From an uncultured Ectothiorhodospiraceae bacterium (GTDB lineage: Bacteria > Pseudomonadota > Gammaproteobacteria > UBA9214), in the NCBI GenBank assembly GCA_947258515.1, contig CAMYIO010000055.1:1-39109 (forward strand): 39,109 nt of DNA. Direction: 5' to 3'. Under the pieces are notes generated by a model. The model did no database searches and was not told the DNA's origin. It saw only the letters and a program-made list of their open reading frames with translations. Made by a program: the position numbers and the translations under genes. Below are positions 7,521 to 17,030 of the stretch, piece by piece; position 1 is the stretch's first letter; each line of letters starts with the position of its first letter.

Positions 7521-8405
7521 ATGAAACTGACAGCAGTCGTCCAGTCCATACGGGTTCCCTTCCTGGTGTTAACACCGGTGTGCGTATTCCTGGGTGCGAG
7601 TACCGTTGCGACGAGTGAAACGAATATAAGTTTGCTGTTGCTGGTACTGCTGGGTGCATTACTGGCGCATATCAGTGTGAATGCCCTTAATGAGTACTCT
7701 GATTTCAAAAGCGGACTGGATCTCAAGACGACCAGGACACCGTTCAGTGGCGGCAGTGGTGCCTTGCCCGGAAATCCGGAAATGTCCACCGCGGTGTTTG
7801 CCGTTGGTGCCGTCTCACTGATGGCTACGCTGGTAATTGGCGGCTATTTTGTCTGGAAATACGGTGCAGGCATAGTACCGATAGGTGTTGCGGGTTTGAT
7901 TTTGATCGTAACCTATACTGACTGGATCAACCGGTTCCCGTTTCTCTGCCTGATTGCTCCCGGTATCGGTTTTGGTTTCCTGATGGTTGTCGGTACCCAG
8001 TTCGTATTGCAGGGGGAATATGCACCGCTGTCCTTGCTGGTCGCAGCCGTCCCGTTTTTCCTGGTCAATAATCTCCTGTTGCTCAACCAGTATCCCGACA
8101 TCGAGGCAGATGCCAGTGTCGGTCGTAATCATTTTCCGATTGCCTATGGCGTGAGTCGCAGTAATCTGGCTTATGCAATTTTTGCCCTGGCCACATCAGC
8201 CATCATAGTTATCTACGTCTTGCTGGGCTACCTGCCCGCAATGAGTTATATCGCACTGCTACCCATGCCGCTCGCGTTTCTGGCTTTATACGGAGCAATA
8301 AAATACCGGGAAAATATAGGACATTATCCGCACTATCTCGGAGCCAATGTCGGCGTTGCAATACTGGCGCCGCTGCTGCTTGGCCTGTCAATCATGATCG
8401 GCTAG
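7521..8405 (+). CDS. UbiA-family prenyltransferase (MenA-like)
   Basis: An integral membrane protein of 294 residues with about nine hydrophobic helices. The first aspartate-rich region reads [14 protein letters not shown] (about residues 54-67) and the second [14 protein letters not shown] (about 193-206); these bind Mg2+ and the prenyl diphosphate in the UbiA superfamily. The first motif resembles MenA (1,4-dihydroxy-2-naphthoate prenyltransferase) more than UbiA proper. No menaquinone gene lies nearby, so the acceptor is uncertain. Location: inner membrane. It follows the alcohol dehydrogenase gene closely. Confidence 0.85.
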   Translation: MKLTAVVQSIRVPFLVLTPVCVFLGASTVATSETNISLLLLVLLGALLAHISVNALNEYSDFKSGLDLKTTRTPFSGGSGALPGNPEMSTAVFAVGAVSLMATLVIGGYFVWKYGAGIVPIGVAGLILIVTYTDWINRFPFLCLIAPGIGFGFLMVVGTQFVLQGEYAPLSLLVAAVPFFLVNNLLLLNQYPDIEADASVGRNHFPIAYGVSRSNLAYAIFALATSAIIVIYVLLGYLPAMSYIALLPMPLAFLALYGAIKYRENIGHYPHYLGANVGVAILAPLLLGLSIMIG

Positions 8406-8470
8406 ATGAAAAATCAATATGTGCTGCCAACAGCACCCGGATTCCACTGCAACAGCAGGTGTGGCATGAA

Positions 8471-8923
8471 ATGAAAATATGGGTAGATGCCGATGCCTGT
8501 CCTGTAGTGATCAAGGATATTTTGTTCAAGGCGGCAGAGCGTACCGGGGTGCAGTTGACGCTGGTCGCCAATCAGCCAGTGCGCGTACCGCCGTCGCGTC
8601 ATATTAAATTTATTCGCGTCGCGCCGGGTTTCGATGTCGCAGACAACGAGATTGTGAAAAGACTCGAGGCGGGTGATCTTGTCATAACAGGTGATATTCC
8701 ACTGGCGGCCGAGGTGATTGAAAAGGAGGGGATTGCGCTGAACCCCCGCGGAGAACTGTATTCGGCTGACAATATAAGGGCGCGTCTGAATATGCGTGAT
8801 TTTATGGATACCCTGCGATCCAGCGGAATAGACACCGGGGGACCGTCATCGCCCGATATGAGTGACCGGAAATCCTTCGCGGATAACCTCGACAAATTAT
8901 TAACCCGGTATGCCAGGGATTAA
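8471..8923 (+). CDS. yaiI: UPF0178 family protein YaiI
   Basis: The protein starts with [18 protein letters not shown], the diagnostic N-terminus of the UPF0178/DUF188 family, and contains the conserved [12 protein letters not shown] and NPRGELY segments; length (150 aa) is normal. The fold is PIN-like with conserved aspartates, but no activity is established. The frame is open from a GTG at 8459; the ATG at 8471 fits the family N-terminus and is preferred. A palindromic repeat lies downstream. Confidence 0.9.
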   Translation: MKIWVDADACPVVIKDILFKAAERTGVQLTLVANQPVRVPPSRHIKFIRVAPGFDVADNEIVKRLEAGDLVITGDIPLAAEVIEKEGIALNPRGELYSADNIRARLNMRDFMDTLRSSGIDTGGPSSPDMSDRKSFADNLDKLLTRYARD

Positions 8924-8997
8924 TGTCGCGATCATGCCAGTTAACCTTGCGGCCGGCATCAGGCACGGTGCAGTCGCCATTGTAAAAGATCTAACTT

Positions 8998-9046
8998 GCA
9001 GGAGCGGCGTCCTCGCCGCGATTCGCGCCGGGGACGACGCTCCTGC
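8998..9046. repeat. GCAGGAGCGG palindrome, copy 1
   Basis: An inverted repeat with arms GCAGGAGCGGCGTCC and GGACGACGCTCCTGC (one mismatch) around a GC-rich centre. It belongs to the same family as the palindromes at 18810-18879 and 27261-27321, and sits between yaiI and chrA. Such REP-like palindromes are common between genes in gammaproteobacteria and can stabilise or end transcripts. Confidence 0.75.
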
Positions 9047-9170
9047 ATGACTGAAGCAGATCCTCGCTGGTGGTTAGTCCCATGATCAAAATGAAAGCGT
9101 CATTTCAAACTGTAAGTCATTTGGCGAAACCAGCTTTCAGGCCGGGATTTATACAATTATCGGGTAAACA

Positions 9171-10520
9171 GTGATGATGAACAGACAGGCAGCGACTGAA
9201 CGGCCGGAGCCCGTGTCCTTCCGGGAAGCGTTTGGCTACTGGTTGAAGCTCGGTTTTATCAGTTTTGGCGGGCCGGCTGGCCAAATAAGCATGATGCATC
9301 AGGAACTGGTAGAGAACAGGCGCTGGATTTCAGAACATCGTTTTCTGCATGCGCTGAATTACACCATGGTGCTGCCGGGACCGGAGGCGCAACAGCTGGC
9401 AACCTATATCGGCTGGCTGATGCACGGTATCCGGGGCGGTATTGTCGCGGGTGTTTTATTTGTGCTGCCGTCACTGTTCATTCTTGTTGCCCTGACATGG
9501 ATCTATCTGGCCTATGGAGACGTGCCTGCCGTCGCAGGGATCTTGTACGGAATCAAGCCGGCGGTCACCGCAATTGTCGTTTTTGCCGCCTATCGCATTG
9601 GTTCAAGGGCATTAAAGAACAATGTGCTGCGTGCCATGGCGGTACTGGCGTTTATCGCCATTTTTGCCTTTGATGTGCCCTTTCCCTATATCGTGCTCAT
9701 GGCCGGTATCATCGGTTACCTGGGTTCGCAGCTTGCACCTGAATATTTCAGGGCGGGCGGACATCACAGCGATTCAAATCAGTCCTACGGCCCCGCGCTC
9801 ATAGACGATGACTCGGAGGCTCCGGCACATACGAAATTCAACTGGAGCCGCTTAATGCTGCTGGCCGCGGCCGGTCTGTTTATCTGGGCGGTTGTCATGG
9901 GCATGCTTGCGACGACCTATGGCTGGCAAGGCACACTCACGCAGATGGGCTGGTTCTTTACCAAGGCGGCGCTGGTGACTTTTGGCGGTGCCTATGCGGT
10001 CCTGCCCTACGTGTACCAGGGCGGGGTGGAGCAGTACGCATGGTTAAGCGGTACCCAAATGATCGATGGTCTTGCGCTGGGTGAAACAACGCCCGGCCCG
10101 TTAATCATGGTGGTCGCGTTTGTGGGTTTTGTCGGTGGCTGGACCAAGGAAATATATGGTTCCGGCATGCTGCCACTGGCGGGCGTGGCGGGTGCGTGTA
10201 TTGCCACACTGTTCACCTTCCTGCCTTCATTTCTGTTCATCCTGATTGGCGGACCATCGGTTGAAGCAACGCGCGGTGATGTAAAATTTACTGCACCGTT
10301 AACGGGCATTACGGCTGCAGTCGTCGGTGTGGTGCTCAACCTGGCGGTATTTTTTGCCTACCATGTGCTCTGGCCCGAAGGTTTCGAGGCGACCTTTGAA
10401 TGGTTTTCCGCGGTGATTGGCGCACTGGCCTTTGTTGCCCTGTTCAAATACAAGGCGGGTATTGTGCCGGTGATTGGCGCCTGTGCGGTGCTGGGCCTGG
10501 GTTACTCAATGTTGCTGTAG
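9171..10520 (+). CDS. chrA: Chromate transporter, two-domain type
   Basis: A 449-residue inner-membrane protein with two homologous CHR domains, the long form of ChrA. Domain 1 (about residues 20-190) begins with LGFISFGGPAGQISMMH and contains the motif PGPEAQQLATYIG. Domain 2 (from about residue 260) has KAALVTFGGAYAVLPY and ETTPGPLIM. A hydrophilic linker rich in Ser and Asp separates them. ChrA exports chromate by a proton-coupled route in characterised members; many genomic copies have no tested substrate. The start may be GTG 9171 or the ATGs at 9174/9177. No chrB or chromate reductase gene is adjacent. It converges on deaD. Confidence 0.93.
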   Translation: MMMNRQAATERPEPVSFREAFGYWLKLGFISFGGPAGQISMMHQELVENRRWISEHRFLHALNYTMVLPGPEAQQLATYIGWLMHGIRGGIVAGVLFVLPSLFILVALTWIYLAYGDVPAVAGILYGIKPAVTAIVVFAAYRIGSRALKNNVLRAMAVLAFIAIFAFDVPFPYIVLMAGIIGYLGSQLAPEYFRAGGHHSDSNQSYGPALIDDDSEAPAHTKFNWSRLMLLAAAGLFIWAVVMGMLATTYGWQGTLTQMGWFFTKAALVTFGGAYAVLPYVYQGGVEQYAWLSGTQMIDGLALGETTPGPLIMVVAFVGFVGGWTKEIYGSGMLPLAGVAGACIATLFTFLPSFLFILIGGPSVEATRGDVKFTAPLTGITAAVVGVVLNLAVFFAYHVLWPEGFEATFEWFSAVIGALAFVALFKYKAGIVPVIGACAVLGLGYSMLL

Positions 10521-10563
10521 GGTACCGATAACTCACTCTGCGCAGCCTGCTGGAGCCTGGTCG

Positions 10564-12372
10564 TCAGGGTGTGGCCGGTTTCTTTTTCCGTACTTTTTTC
10601 TTGACGGGTTTCCCGGGCCTGGCTGCATTTTTATGACGTGGCTTTACTCTCTTTTTGCCGGGAGGACTTGCCGGGCGTCTGTCAGCCGTGCCATGACCCC
10701 CTTCTTTGGTCAGACGGGAAATCCTTAATTGTTGCCCCGATACCCACGCCTTTCTGAGGTTGGTAAAAGCGCCCTTCGGCATACCTTCAGGTAAATCAAC
10801 CAGGCTGTAGTCGTCATAAATACTGACGCGGCCGATGTGCTCGCTGTCGAGACCTGCCTCGTTTGCGATTGCACCGACGATGTTACCGGGCTTGACGTTA
10901 TGCTTGTTTCCGACTTCCAGTCGAAAGCGCTGCATGCCCTCTTCAGGTTGTGACTCTTTTCGTGGTGAACGTGCAACCGGCTTGCGTGCCTGTTTCCTGT
11001 GCACCGGGCTTTCACCAGTATCCCGGTTTTTATCTGTCTTGCGTTGTGGCTTGTGCTGCATCAGGAAAGGGGTGTCACCCTGTAACAGGCGCGCCAGCGC
11101 CGCGGCAACCTCCTGCGCAGGGACGTTATGTTCCTGTTCGTACTGTTCGATCATCGAGGTAAACAGTTCCAGCTCTTCATTCGCCAGTGTATCGGTGATG
11201 CGCTGCTTGAATTTGGCGATTCGCTGGTCATTGATCAGCTCGGTAGAAGGCAGTTCCATGATGTCGATCTTCTGCCGGGTGGCCTTTTCAATAGCACCCA
11301 GCATGCGTCTCTCGCGCGGTGCGACAAACAGGATGGCATCGCCTTTGCGTCCGGCCCGACCGGTACGCCCGATACGGTGTACATAGGCCTCCGTGTCGTA
11401 GGGGATATCGTAATTGACCACGTGACTGATACGCTCCACGTCGAGGCCGCGTGCGGCGACATCCGTGGCGACCAGTATGTCCAGCTTGCCATTCTTTAAT
11501 TGTTGAACGGTGCGCTCGCGTTGATTTTGCGGAATATCGCCGTTTAGTGCTGCCGTGTCATATCCACGTGCTTCGAGTTTTTCAGCCAGTTCAAGCGTTG
11601 CGGTCTTGGTGCGCACGAAAATAAGCATGGCATCGAAGTGTTCGGCTTCCAGGATGCGGGTCAGGGCATCCAGTTTATGCACACCACTCACCGGCCAGAA
11701 GCGCTGGCGAATCGTCTCGACCGTGGTAGTCCTGGTCTTGATGGTAATCTGTTCGGGGTTGTTCAGATGCTTCGTGGCAATACGGCGTATCTGTTGTGGC
11801 ATGGTCGCCGAGAACAGGGCGATCTGTCGGTCTGAAGGCGATTGCTCCAGTACCCATTCAACATCATCGATAAAGCCCATGCGCAGCATTTCATCGGCTT
11901 CATCCAGCACCAGCGTGCTGAGCCTGTCCAGTTTCAGGGTGCCACGACGCATATGGTCCATCACCCGTCCGGGCGTACCCACCACCACATGGACACCGCG
12001 TTTCAGGGCATGTATCTGTCCGCGGTAATCCTGGCCGCCATAAACGGGCAACACGTGAAAGCCCTTCAGATGCCGGGCGTATTTCTGAAAGGCCTCGGCG
12101 ACCTGGATCGCCAGTTCGCGTGTCGGCGCGAGTACCAGTACCTGCGGATCTTTTTGTGTTAAATCGAGTCCGGATAAAATCGGCAATGCAAAGGCTGCGG
12201 TTTTGCCGGTGCCGGTTTGCGCCTGACCGAGTACGTCCCGGCCATCCAGTAATAACGGAATCGTTGCTGCCTGGATCGGTGACGGCGTTTCATAGCCCAC
12301 CTCTTCCAGTGCTTTCAGGATGGGTTTTGTCAGCATTAATTGACTGAACGCTGTTACCGTATCGGAAGTCAT
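10564..12372 (-). CDS. deaD: DEAD-box ATP-dependent RNA helicase DeaD/CsdA
   Basis: A 602-residue helicase. The Q motif (GYETPSPIQ, about residues 27-35), Walker A (AQTGTGKT, 51-58), PTRELAIQ (83-90), DEAD (157-160), SAT (188-190) and HRIGRTGRAG are intact. A DbpA-type RNA-binding domain follows (about residues 470-550: KPGNIVGAIANEAGLDSEHIG), then a Lys/Arg-rich tail. That combination is typical of DeaD (CsdA), which unwinds structured RNA in ribosome assembly and mRNA decay, mainly in the cold. The start ATG is followed by TSDTVTAFSQL, a normal N-terminus. It is a single gene; the VOC gene is transcribed divergently about 190 bases away. Confidence 0.95.
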   Translation of the reverse strand: MTSDTVTAFSQLMLTKPILKALEEVGYETPSPIQAATIPLLLDGRDVLGQAQTGTGKTAAFALPILSGLDLTQKDPQVLVLAPTRELAIQVAEAFQKYARHLKGFHVLPVYGGQDYRGQIHALKRGVHVVVGTPGRVMDHMRRGTLKLDRLSTLVLDEADEMLRMGFIDDVEWVLEQSPSDRQIALFSATMPQQIRRIATKHLNNPEQITIKTRTTTVETIRQRFWPVSGVHKLDALTRILEAEHFDAMLIFVRTKTATLELAEKLEARGYDTAALNGDIPQNQRERTVQQLKNGKLDILVATDVAARGLDVERISHVVNYDIPYDTEAYVHRIGRTGRAGRKGDAILFVAPRERRMLGAIEKATRQKIDIMELPSTELINDQRIAKFKQRITDTLANEELELFTSMIEQYEQEHNVPAQEVAAALARLLQGDTPFLMQHKPQRKTDKNRDTGESPVHRKQARKPVARSPRKESQPEEGMQRFRLEVGNKHNVKPGNIVGAIANEAGLDSEHIGRVSIYDDYSLVDLPEGMPKGAFTNLRKAWVSGQQLRISRLTKEGGHGTADRRPASPPGKKRVKPRHKNAARPGKPVKKKVRKKKPATP

Positions 12373-12514
12373 GGGCAGTGCCTGAGAAGAGGGTATGCGT
12401 GGAACGATGAGGGCTGCACGGAATATCCGCCATGCCCTGCTCGTTGTGGAGTCTGTGCAATATCAGCAGATTTCTTTAGTCTAACGGCTTAACCACCCTG
12501 TTGCATTCTTTATT

Positions 12515-12542
12515 TAAGGAAATCCTTATATTTCGTTATAAT
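12515..12542 (+). promoter_or_regulatory. Candidate promoter with palindromic operator for the VOC gene
   Basis: A TATAAT at 12537-12542 lies 22 bases before the preferred start of the VOC gene. Just upstream is the inverted repeat TAAGGA-AA-TCCTTA (12515-12528), placed across the -35/-10 spacer, where a repressor could act. The -35 region is poor. The operator role is inferred from position and symmetry only. Confidence 0.4.
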
Positions 12543-12564
12543 GAGAGAAACAAAAGGGGGACAC

Positions 12565-12918
12565 ATGACACTTGATCAAAAGATTAACTACATCGAGCTT
12601 CCGGCACGTGACTTCGATGCCGTGCAGTCGTTTTATGAAAAGGCGTTTAACTGGTCATTTACCGATTACGGTCCCGAGTACCGGGCATTTACCGATGGCG
12701 CGATAGATGGTGGTTTCTATCAATCGGAGCAGCACTCTTCCACGGCTGGTGGCGCGGCGCTGGTGATTGTGTATACCTCCGACCTTGAGCAAAGCAGGGA
12801 AACGATCATTGCCAGCGGCGGAAGCATTGTCAGGGATATCTTTTCTTTTCCGGGCGGGCGTCGTTTCCAGTTTGCCGACCCGCATGGCAATGAACTGGCT
12901 GTCTGGTCGGACCGCTAG
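12565..12918 (+). CDS. VOC (glyoxalase/bleomycin-resistance fold) protein
   Basis: A 117-residue single VOC domain. It opens with INYIELPARDFDAVQSFYEKAFNW, the standard beta-alpha-beta start, and closes with FPGGRRFQFADPHGNELAVW, where the late Glu is a usual metal ligand. The family covers glyoxalases, dioxygenases and binding proteins; the substrate cannot be told. The frame is open from an ATG at 12541, but AGGGGG lies just before the ATG at 12565, which fits both the family start and the promoter position. A bidirectional hairpin terminator follows. Confidence 0.88.
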   Translation: MTLDQKINYIELPARDFDAVQSFYEKAFNWSFTDYGPEYRAFTDGAIDGGFYQSEQHSSTAGGAALVIVYTSDLEQSRETIIASGGSIVRDIFSFPGGRRFQFADPHGNELAVWSDR

Positions 12919-12948
12919 TCTTTTGCAGGGCCATTTAGGATGAACGAA

Positions 12949-12980
12949 AAAATACCCGCATCGATTGATGCGGGTATTTT
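12949..12980. terminator. Bidirectional rho-independent terminator between the VOC gene and fusA2
   Basis: AAAATACCCGCATC and GATGCGGGTATTTT form a 14-bp inverted repeat with a 4-base loop. It carries A and T runs on both sides, so it can end transcription from both converging genes. Confidence 0.88.
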
Positions 12981-13054
12981 GTCATTGCAAAGGCCGTTTC
13001 CAGACAGCCTCTCGATGGCACACGTTCAAGTGTGAGAGTGGCAGTGCTGCGCCG

Positions 13055-15079
13055 TTATTTCTGCGCCTCGCGTTCCTGTGTCTCCTTGATGACAACCTCC
13101 GCAACATTTCTGGGGCAGGGCATGTAGTGCAGGAACTCCATGGTGAACTGGCCACGACCAGAGGTCATGGTGCGCAGGTCGCCGATGTAGCCAAACATCT
13201 CGCTCAGCGGGCACTCGGCCTTGATGCGTACGTTGGTGGCACTCGGTTCCTGTGACTTGATCATGCCGCGGCGGCGGTTGAGATCGCCGATGACATCACC
13301 GACATGTTCGTCCGGGGTAAACACGTCAACCTTCATGATCGGTTCCATCAGTTGCGGTCCGGCCTTCGGCATGGTCTGGCGATAGGCTGCGCCCGCGGCC
13401 AGTTCGTAGGCAACGGCCGATGAGTCGACCGGGTGATAGCTGCCGTCCTCGAGAGTGACCTTGAAGTCGAGACAGGGAAAGCCGGCGAGCACGCCTTTTT
13501 CCATGTTCTTCTTGAAGCCCTTGTCCACGGCCGGCCAGAATTCCCGCGGTACGGTACCACCGGTCACGGTCGATTCAAATGCGTAGCCGCTGCCTGGCTC
13601 ACCTGGTTCTATAATGTATTCAATTTTCGCGAATTGCCCGGAACCACCCGTCTGCTTCTTGTGGGTGTAGCTGTCCTCGACGCGCTGGGTAATGGTCTCA
13701 CGGTAGGCCACCTGCGGCTTGCCGACGGTGACGTCGATGCCATGGGTGCGGCGCAGGATGTCAATCTTGATATCAAGATGCAGTTCACCCATCCCCTTGA
13801 GGATGGTCTCGCCGCTGTCCTCGTCGGTCTCCATGCGGAACGAAGGGTCTTCCTTGATCATCTTGCCCAGTGCAATACCCATCTTCTCGGCCGCGGCCTT
13901 GTCGTTGGGCGCGACCGCGATGGAAATCACCGGGTCCGGGAACACCATCGGTTCCAGGGTGGCCGGTTGCTTGGGGTCACACAGGGTGTGGCCGGTCTGC
14001 ACGTTCTTCATACCGATGACGGCAACAATATCGCCGGCCTGCGCACTGGTGAGTTCTTCACGGGAATCGGCGTGCATCTCCACGATGCGGCCAATACGCT
14101 CGGTCTTGTCGGTGAAGGTATTGAGCACGGTCATGCCTTTTTCAAGCTTGCCGGAGTAGATGCGGATAAAGGTCAGTGCGCCAAAGCGGTCATCCATGAT
14201 CTTGAATGCCAGTGCTCGCAGTGGCCGCTCGGGGTCAACGATGGCGAATTCGCCGGTTTCGTTACCCTCGAGGTCGACTTCCGGCTGTGGAATAACCTCG
14301 GTTGGATTCGGCAGGTAATCCACGGTGGCATTGAGCACCAGCTGGATGCCCTTGTTCTTGAAGGCGGAGCCGCAATAGGTCGGGAAGAAATCCAGCGCGA
14401 TGGTTTCCAGTACCCCGTCATCCTGTTCAACGGCCGTCTCGATGAGCTTCTCGCGCCACTCCTCGATGATGTCAGCCATGTCGGCCGGCGGCTCCTGGAC
14501 TTCATACGCGGCCGGGTCGCCGGAGTCATCCCAGATCCAGGCCTTGCGTGTCAGCAGGTCGACAACGCCGCTGAAATCGTCCTCGATACCGATCGGCAGT
14601 ACCATCACCAGCGGTTTGGCATCGAGCACATCCTCGACCTGTTTCACGACGCGGTAAAAGTCTGCACCCATGCGGTCCATCTTGTTGACGAAAATCACGC
14701 GCGCCACGCCGGATTCATTGGCATAGCGCCAGTTGGTCTCGGACTGTGGTTCGACACCGCCGGAGCCGCAGAACACACCGACGCCACCGTCGAGCACCTT
14801 CAGTGAGCGATACACCTCGATGGTGAAGTCAACGTGTCCGGGCGTATCGATAATATTCAGGCGATGGCCATCCCACTCGCAACTGGTTGCAGCGGACTGG
14901 ATGGTAATGCCACGCTCCTGTTCCTGCTCCATGAAGTCAGTGGTCGCTTCACCATCGTGTACTTCACCGGTCTTGTGGATCTTGCCGGTCAGTTTCAGAA
15001 TACGTTCCGTGGTGGTGGTCTTGCCGGCATCCACGTGTGCGAAGATTCCGATATTCCTGTACTTGCTTAAATCAGTCAT
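13055..15079 (-). CDS. fusA2: Elongation factor G, stand-alone FusA2 type, with a G'-domain gap
   Basis: Translational GTPase. It shows the P-loop AHVDAGKTT (residues 14-22), DTPGHVDF (78-85), NKMD (132-135), the domain IV segment [14 protein letters not shown], and a normal C-terminus. The opening [20 protein letters not shown] matches the second EF-G carried outside the str operon by many gammaproteobacteria. Length is 674 against about 695 for relatives. The difference falls in one place: [20 protein letters not shown] (about residues 218-237) lacks about 20 residues that normally form a helix (with a YLEGEEP...IRKG-like pattern) in the G' subdomain. The reading frame is kept. The factor is probably still folded; the missing part is on the surface implicated in contact with ribosomal protein L7/L12. 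No ribosomal genes are adjacent. Confidence 0.92.
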   Translation of the reverse strand: MTDLSKYRNIGIFAHVDAGKTTTTERILKLTGKIHKTGEVHDGEATTDFMEQEQERGITIQSAATSCEWDGHRLNIIDTPGHVDFTIEVYRSLKVLDGGVGVFCGSGGVEPQSETNWRYANESGVARVIFVNKMDRMGADFYRVVKQVEDVLDAKPLVMVLPIGIEDDFSGVVDLLTRKAWIWDDSGDPAAYEVQEPPADMADIIEEWREKLIETAVEQDDGVLETIALDFFPTYCGSAFKNKGIQLVLNATVDYLPNPTEVIPQPEVDLEGNETGEFAIVDPERPLRALAFKIMDDRFGALTFIRIYSGKLEKGMTVLNTFTDKTERIGRIVEMHADSREELTSAQAGDIVAVIGMKNVQTGHTLCDPKQPATLEPMVFPDPVISIAVAPNDKAAAEKMGIALGKMIKEDPSFRMETDEDSGETILKGMGELHLDIKIDILRRTHGIDVTVGKPQVAYRETITQRVEDSYTHKKQTGGSGQFAKIEYIIEPGEPGSGYAFESTVTGGTVPREFWPAVDKGFKKNMEKGVLAGFPCLDFKVTLEDGSYHPVDSSAVAYELAAGAAYRQTMPKAGPQLMEPIMKVDVFTPDEHVGDVIGDLNRRRGMIKSQEPSATNVRIKAECPLSEMFGYIGDLRTMTSGRGQFTMEFLHYMPCPRNVAEVVIKETQEREAQK

Positions 15080-15348
15080 AGTCCTGCTACTCGTCTATAG
15101 GGTTTTGTAGTCAATCGAATTGGTGCGCCTGTACTGCTCATCCAGGACAGCCGCGGGTGCCGGTAGTCCATTTCTGCCGCTTCCCGTACCGGAGAGAGAC
15201 GAGGGCGTTATCAGAGCCGGCGGATTATAAACCAGAATGGCAATATAATGAATCACAGAGTCTAAATGGAGCCATAAGCCCGATTGAGTGGCCGCGGCCG
15301 CCGGAAGTGCACCCAATCCGGCATAATTCCCCCGTTTGAGTGTCCGGT

Positions 15349-15354
15349 TATAAT
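15349..15354 (+). promoter_or_regulatory. Possible -10 box very close to the yqcC start
   Basis: A TATAAT ends 6 bases before the ATG of yqcC. If used, transcription would begin at or near the start codon, giving a leaderless mRNA. No good -35 is seen at the right distance, so this is weak. Confidence 0.25.
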
Positions 15355-15360
15355 GAGCCT

Positions 15361-15705
15361 ATGCACGATATCCCCAACCGTATCGCCGATATCCTCCTGG
15401 AAGTGGAAGCCACGCTGCGCAGCAGCGGCCTCTGGGACGCTCGCGAGCCTGCCTGCAGTGCGCTGAACAGCACGCAGCCCTTTTGCCTGGATACCCTGCG
15501 CTTCGAACAGTGGTTGCAGTGGGTATTCCTGCCCCGCATGAAGCACGCGCTGGAACACACCCGGCCATTGCCGGAAAAAAGCGGCATCTTCGTCTATGCC
15601 CATGAATATCTGCGCAAGAGTGAACCGTCTACCAACAGTTTATTGACGCTGATGAAACGCTTCGACGATCTCATCAGCATACAGTCCGCTGCCAGACGGC
15701 ATTGA
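15361..15705 (+). CDS. yqcC: YqcC family protein (DUF446)
   Basis: The 114-residue protein has the YqcC layout: an N-terminal helix IADILLEVEATLRSSGLWD, the segment QPFCLDTLRFEQWLQWVFLPRM and a C-terminal helix ending with FDDLIS. It is a small helical cytosolic protein of unknown function, often found near truC in enterobacteria; truC is not present here. The frame is open from an ATG at 15340, but ATG 15361 fits the family start. The gene is divergent from fusA2 across about 280 bases that hold no other supported feature. Confidence 0.85.
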   Translation: MHDIPNRIADILLEVEATLRSSGLWDAREPACSALNSTQPFCLDTLRFEQWLQWVFLPRMKHALEHTRPLPEKSGIFVYAHEYLRKSEPSTNSLLTLMKRFDDLISIQSAARRH

Positions 15706-15770
15706 CAGATTGTTGCCGTTAGCCGGCTGCAGTGAAGGCAGCAGCGTCACGAGATGAAGGAGATTGCAGT

Positions 15771-16289
15771 ATGAGATTACACAAACCATACATTTCAGGA
15801 CTTGCCGCGATAGTGCTGTTGTTGTCCGTGACTCCCCGGGTGCTGGCTGCACCGGGTTATCATCCCGGCAGTTATTACTCGGCACATGTGATTCGCGATG
15901 GCGGCGAGTTGCTGCGCAATGACGCTACCGAGAGTGGTTATCGCTGGGAAGACTTCAACGTGCAGCGCATCAAGGGTAACCGCATACCGGCAAGGATCGG
16001 GCATGGCCTGGAAGTGTTCGCGGATGTCTACGGCATGCCCGTCGGCCAGCCGGTCACGTTGAAGGTGACCCGGCCGGTAAGGACGGCAACGGGTGAAACA
16101 GAAAGCCGTACCTATACACGCACACAGTCGCTTTACAAGTCGGATTCAGCTGAGGAGCAGGTGTTTAACTATACCTATTTTCTGGACGAGCCCGATGAGC
16201 TGGTCAGCGGTGAATGGATTATCGAGTTGTCCTACCAGGATACCCTGATACTCAGGCAGACGTTCGAGGTGTACCCGGATCCGTCGTAA
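15771..16289 (+). CDS. Exported DUF3859 protein
   Basis: A 172-residue protein with a clear signal peptide (MRLHKPYISGLAAIVLLLSV... cleaved near RVLAAPG, about residue 24). The mature part is rich in beta strands and shows the DUF3859 features: a YYSAHVIRDGG start, FADVYGMPVGQPVTLKV in the middle and SGEWIIELSYQDTLILRQTFEVY at the end, resembling an immunoglobulin-like sandwich. Function is unknown; location is periplasmic. The start is fixed by AAGGAGA seven bases upstream of the ATG at 15771, although the frame is open further upstream. A hairpin follows the stop. Confidence 0.85.
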   Translation: MRLHKPYISGLAAIVLLLSVTPRVLAAPGYHPGSYYSAHVIRDGGELLRNDATESGYRWEDFNVQRIKGNRIPARIGHGLEVFADVYGMPVGQPVTLKVTRPVRTATGETESRTYTRTQSLYKSDSAEEQVFNYTYFLDEPDELVSGEWIIELSYQDTLILRQTFEVYPDPS

Positions 16290-16295
16290 ATATTT

Positions 16296-16315
16296 TTCGC
16301 GGATGCGTCCGCGAA
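16296..16315. terminator. Hairpin between the DUF3859 gene and ftsN
   Basis: TTCGCGGA-TGCG-TCCGCGAA is a perfect 8-bp stem with a 4-base loop in the 30-base gap between convergent genes. A T-run lies on its left side, so on the minus strand it ends with an A-run, and on the plus strand no T-run follows. It shares TTCGCGGATGCG with the GCAGGAGCGG palindrome family and may be a remnant arm of it. Confidence 0.5.
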
Positions 16316-16319
16316 TAGC

Positions 16320-17030
16320 CTAGCCCCGGACCTTGATCGGGGTACTGTCGATGCCCTTTTTCTTCAGGGTCTGGCGGGTCCTGTCCAGTTCGTCGAGCGT
16401 CCCGAAGGGCCCTACCCGGACGCGGTGATAGGTTTCCTTGTTGTTGATGGTGACCTTCTGGATGCTGGTCTGCATGCCCAGCATCCCCAGTTCTGCCTTG
16501 AAACGTTCTGCCTTTACGCCATCGCTGAAGGAACCGACCTGCAGGTAATAGGTACCGGTGGGTGTTGCTGGCGCGGCTGGCTTCGGCGTCGCGACGGGTT
16601 TGGGTGTAACTGCCGGTGTTGCCGTCACCGGCGCTACCGGTTCTGCCTTGCTGGCAGGCGAGGCGGGCGGGGGTGTCGTCACGGGCCTGGGTGCCGTCTG
16701 TTTCAGGCTCTCTGTGATTTCCTCTTCGGGAATGACGACCTCCATCTCCGGTAACAGGGTATAGAAATCAAAACGCGGTTTCGGCGGTGGCGGAGTTGCC
16801 GTGGCCTCTTCCCCGTGCGCATCGTCTGCCGCTTGCTCGCTGCTCGTTGTTGCCGGCGGCGGCAGGATTTCCTGCACATAGACCGGTTCACGCGGTTCAG
16901 AGCGCGACTTGATATACACCAGGAAGGCGACGAACAGGCCAATCAGCAGGCCGGAAAGGACGCCGACCAGCGGCGACAGTGCGGGGCGTTTCTTTTTGCG
17001 GTTGGCCCTGTTTTTGTAGTCGCGTGGCAT
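16320..17030 (-). CDS. ftsN: SPOR-domain cell division protein, FtsN-like
   Basis: A 236-residue bitopic inner-membrane protein. A short basic cytoplasmic start ([16 protein letters not shown]) is followed by one transmembrane helix (about residues 20-40), a long Pro/Ala/Thr-rich periplasmic linker, and a C-terminal SPOR domain (about 160-236; YYLQVGSFSDGVKAERFKAEL...YHRVRVGPFGTLDELD). SPOR domains bind denuded glycan strands at the division septum. The position directly after argS and downstream of priA is the usual place of ftsN in gammaproteobacteria; hslVU, often next, is not here. Its ATG overlaps the argS stop by one base, so translation is probably coupled. Confidence 0.88.
   Translation of the reverse strand: MPRDYKNRANRKKKRPALSPLVGVLSGLLIGLFVAFLVYIKSRSEPREPVYVQEILPPPATTSSEQAADDAHGEEATATPPPPKPRFDFYTLLPEMEVVIPEEEITESLKQTAPRPVTTPPPASPASKAEPVAPVTATPAVTPKPVATPKPAAPATPTGTYYLQVGSFSDGVKAERFKAELGMLGMQTSIQKVTINNKETYHRVRVGPFGTLDELDRTRQTLKKKGIDSTPIKVRG

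Noticed and set aside
13433-14806. Long ORF (457 aa) opposite fusA2
   Set aside because: It mirrors the EF-G2 coding strand, has no recognisable domain, and EF-G2 is unmistakable.
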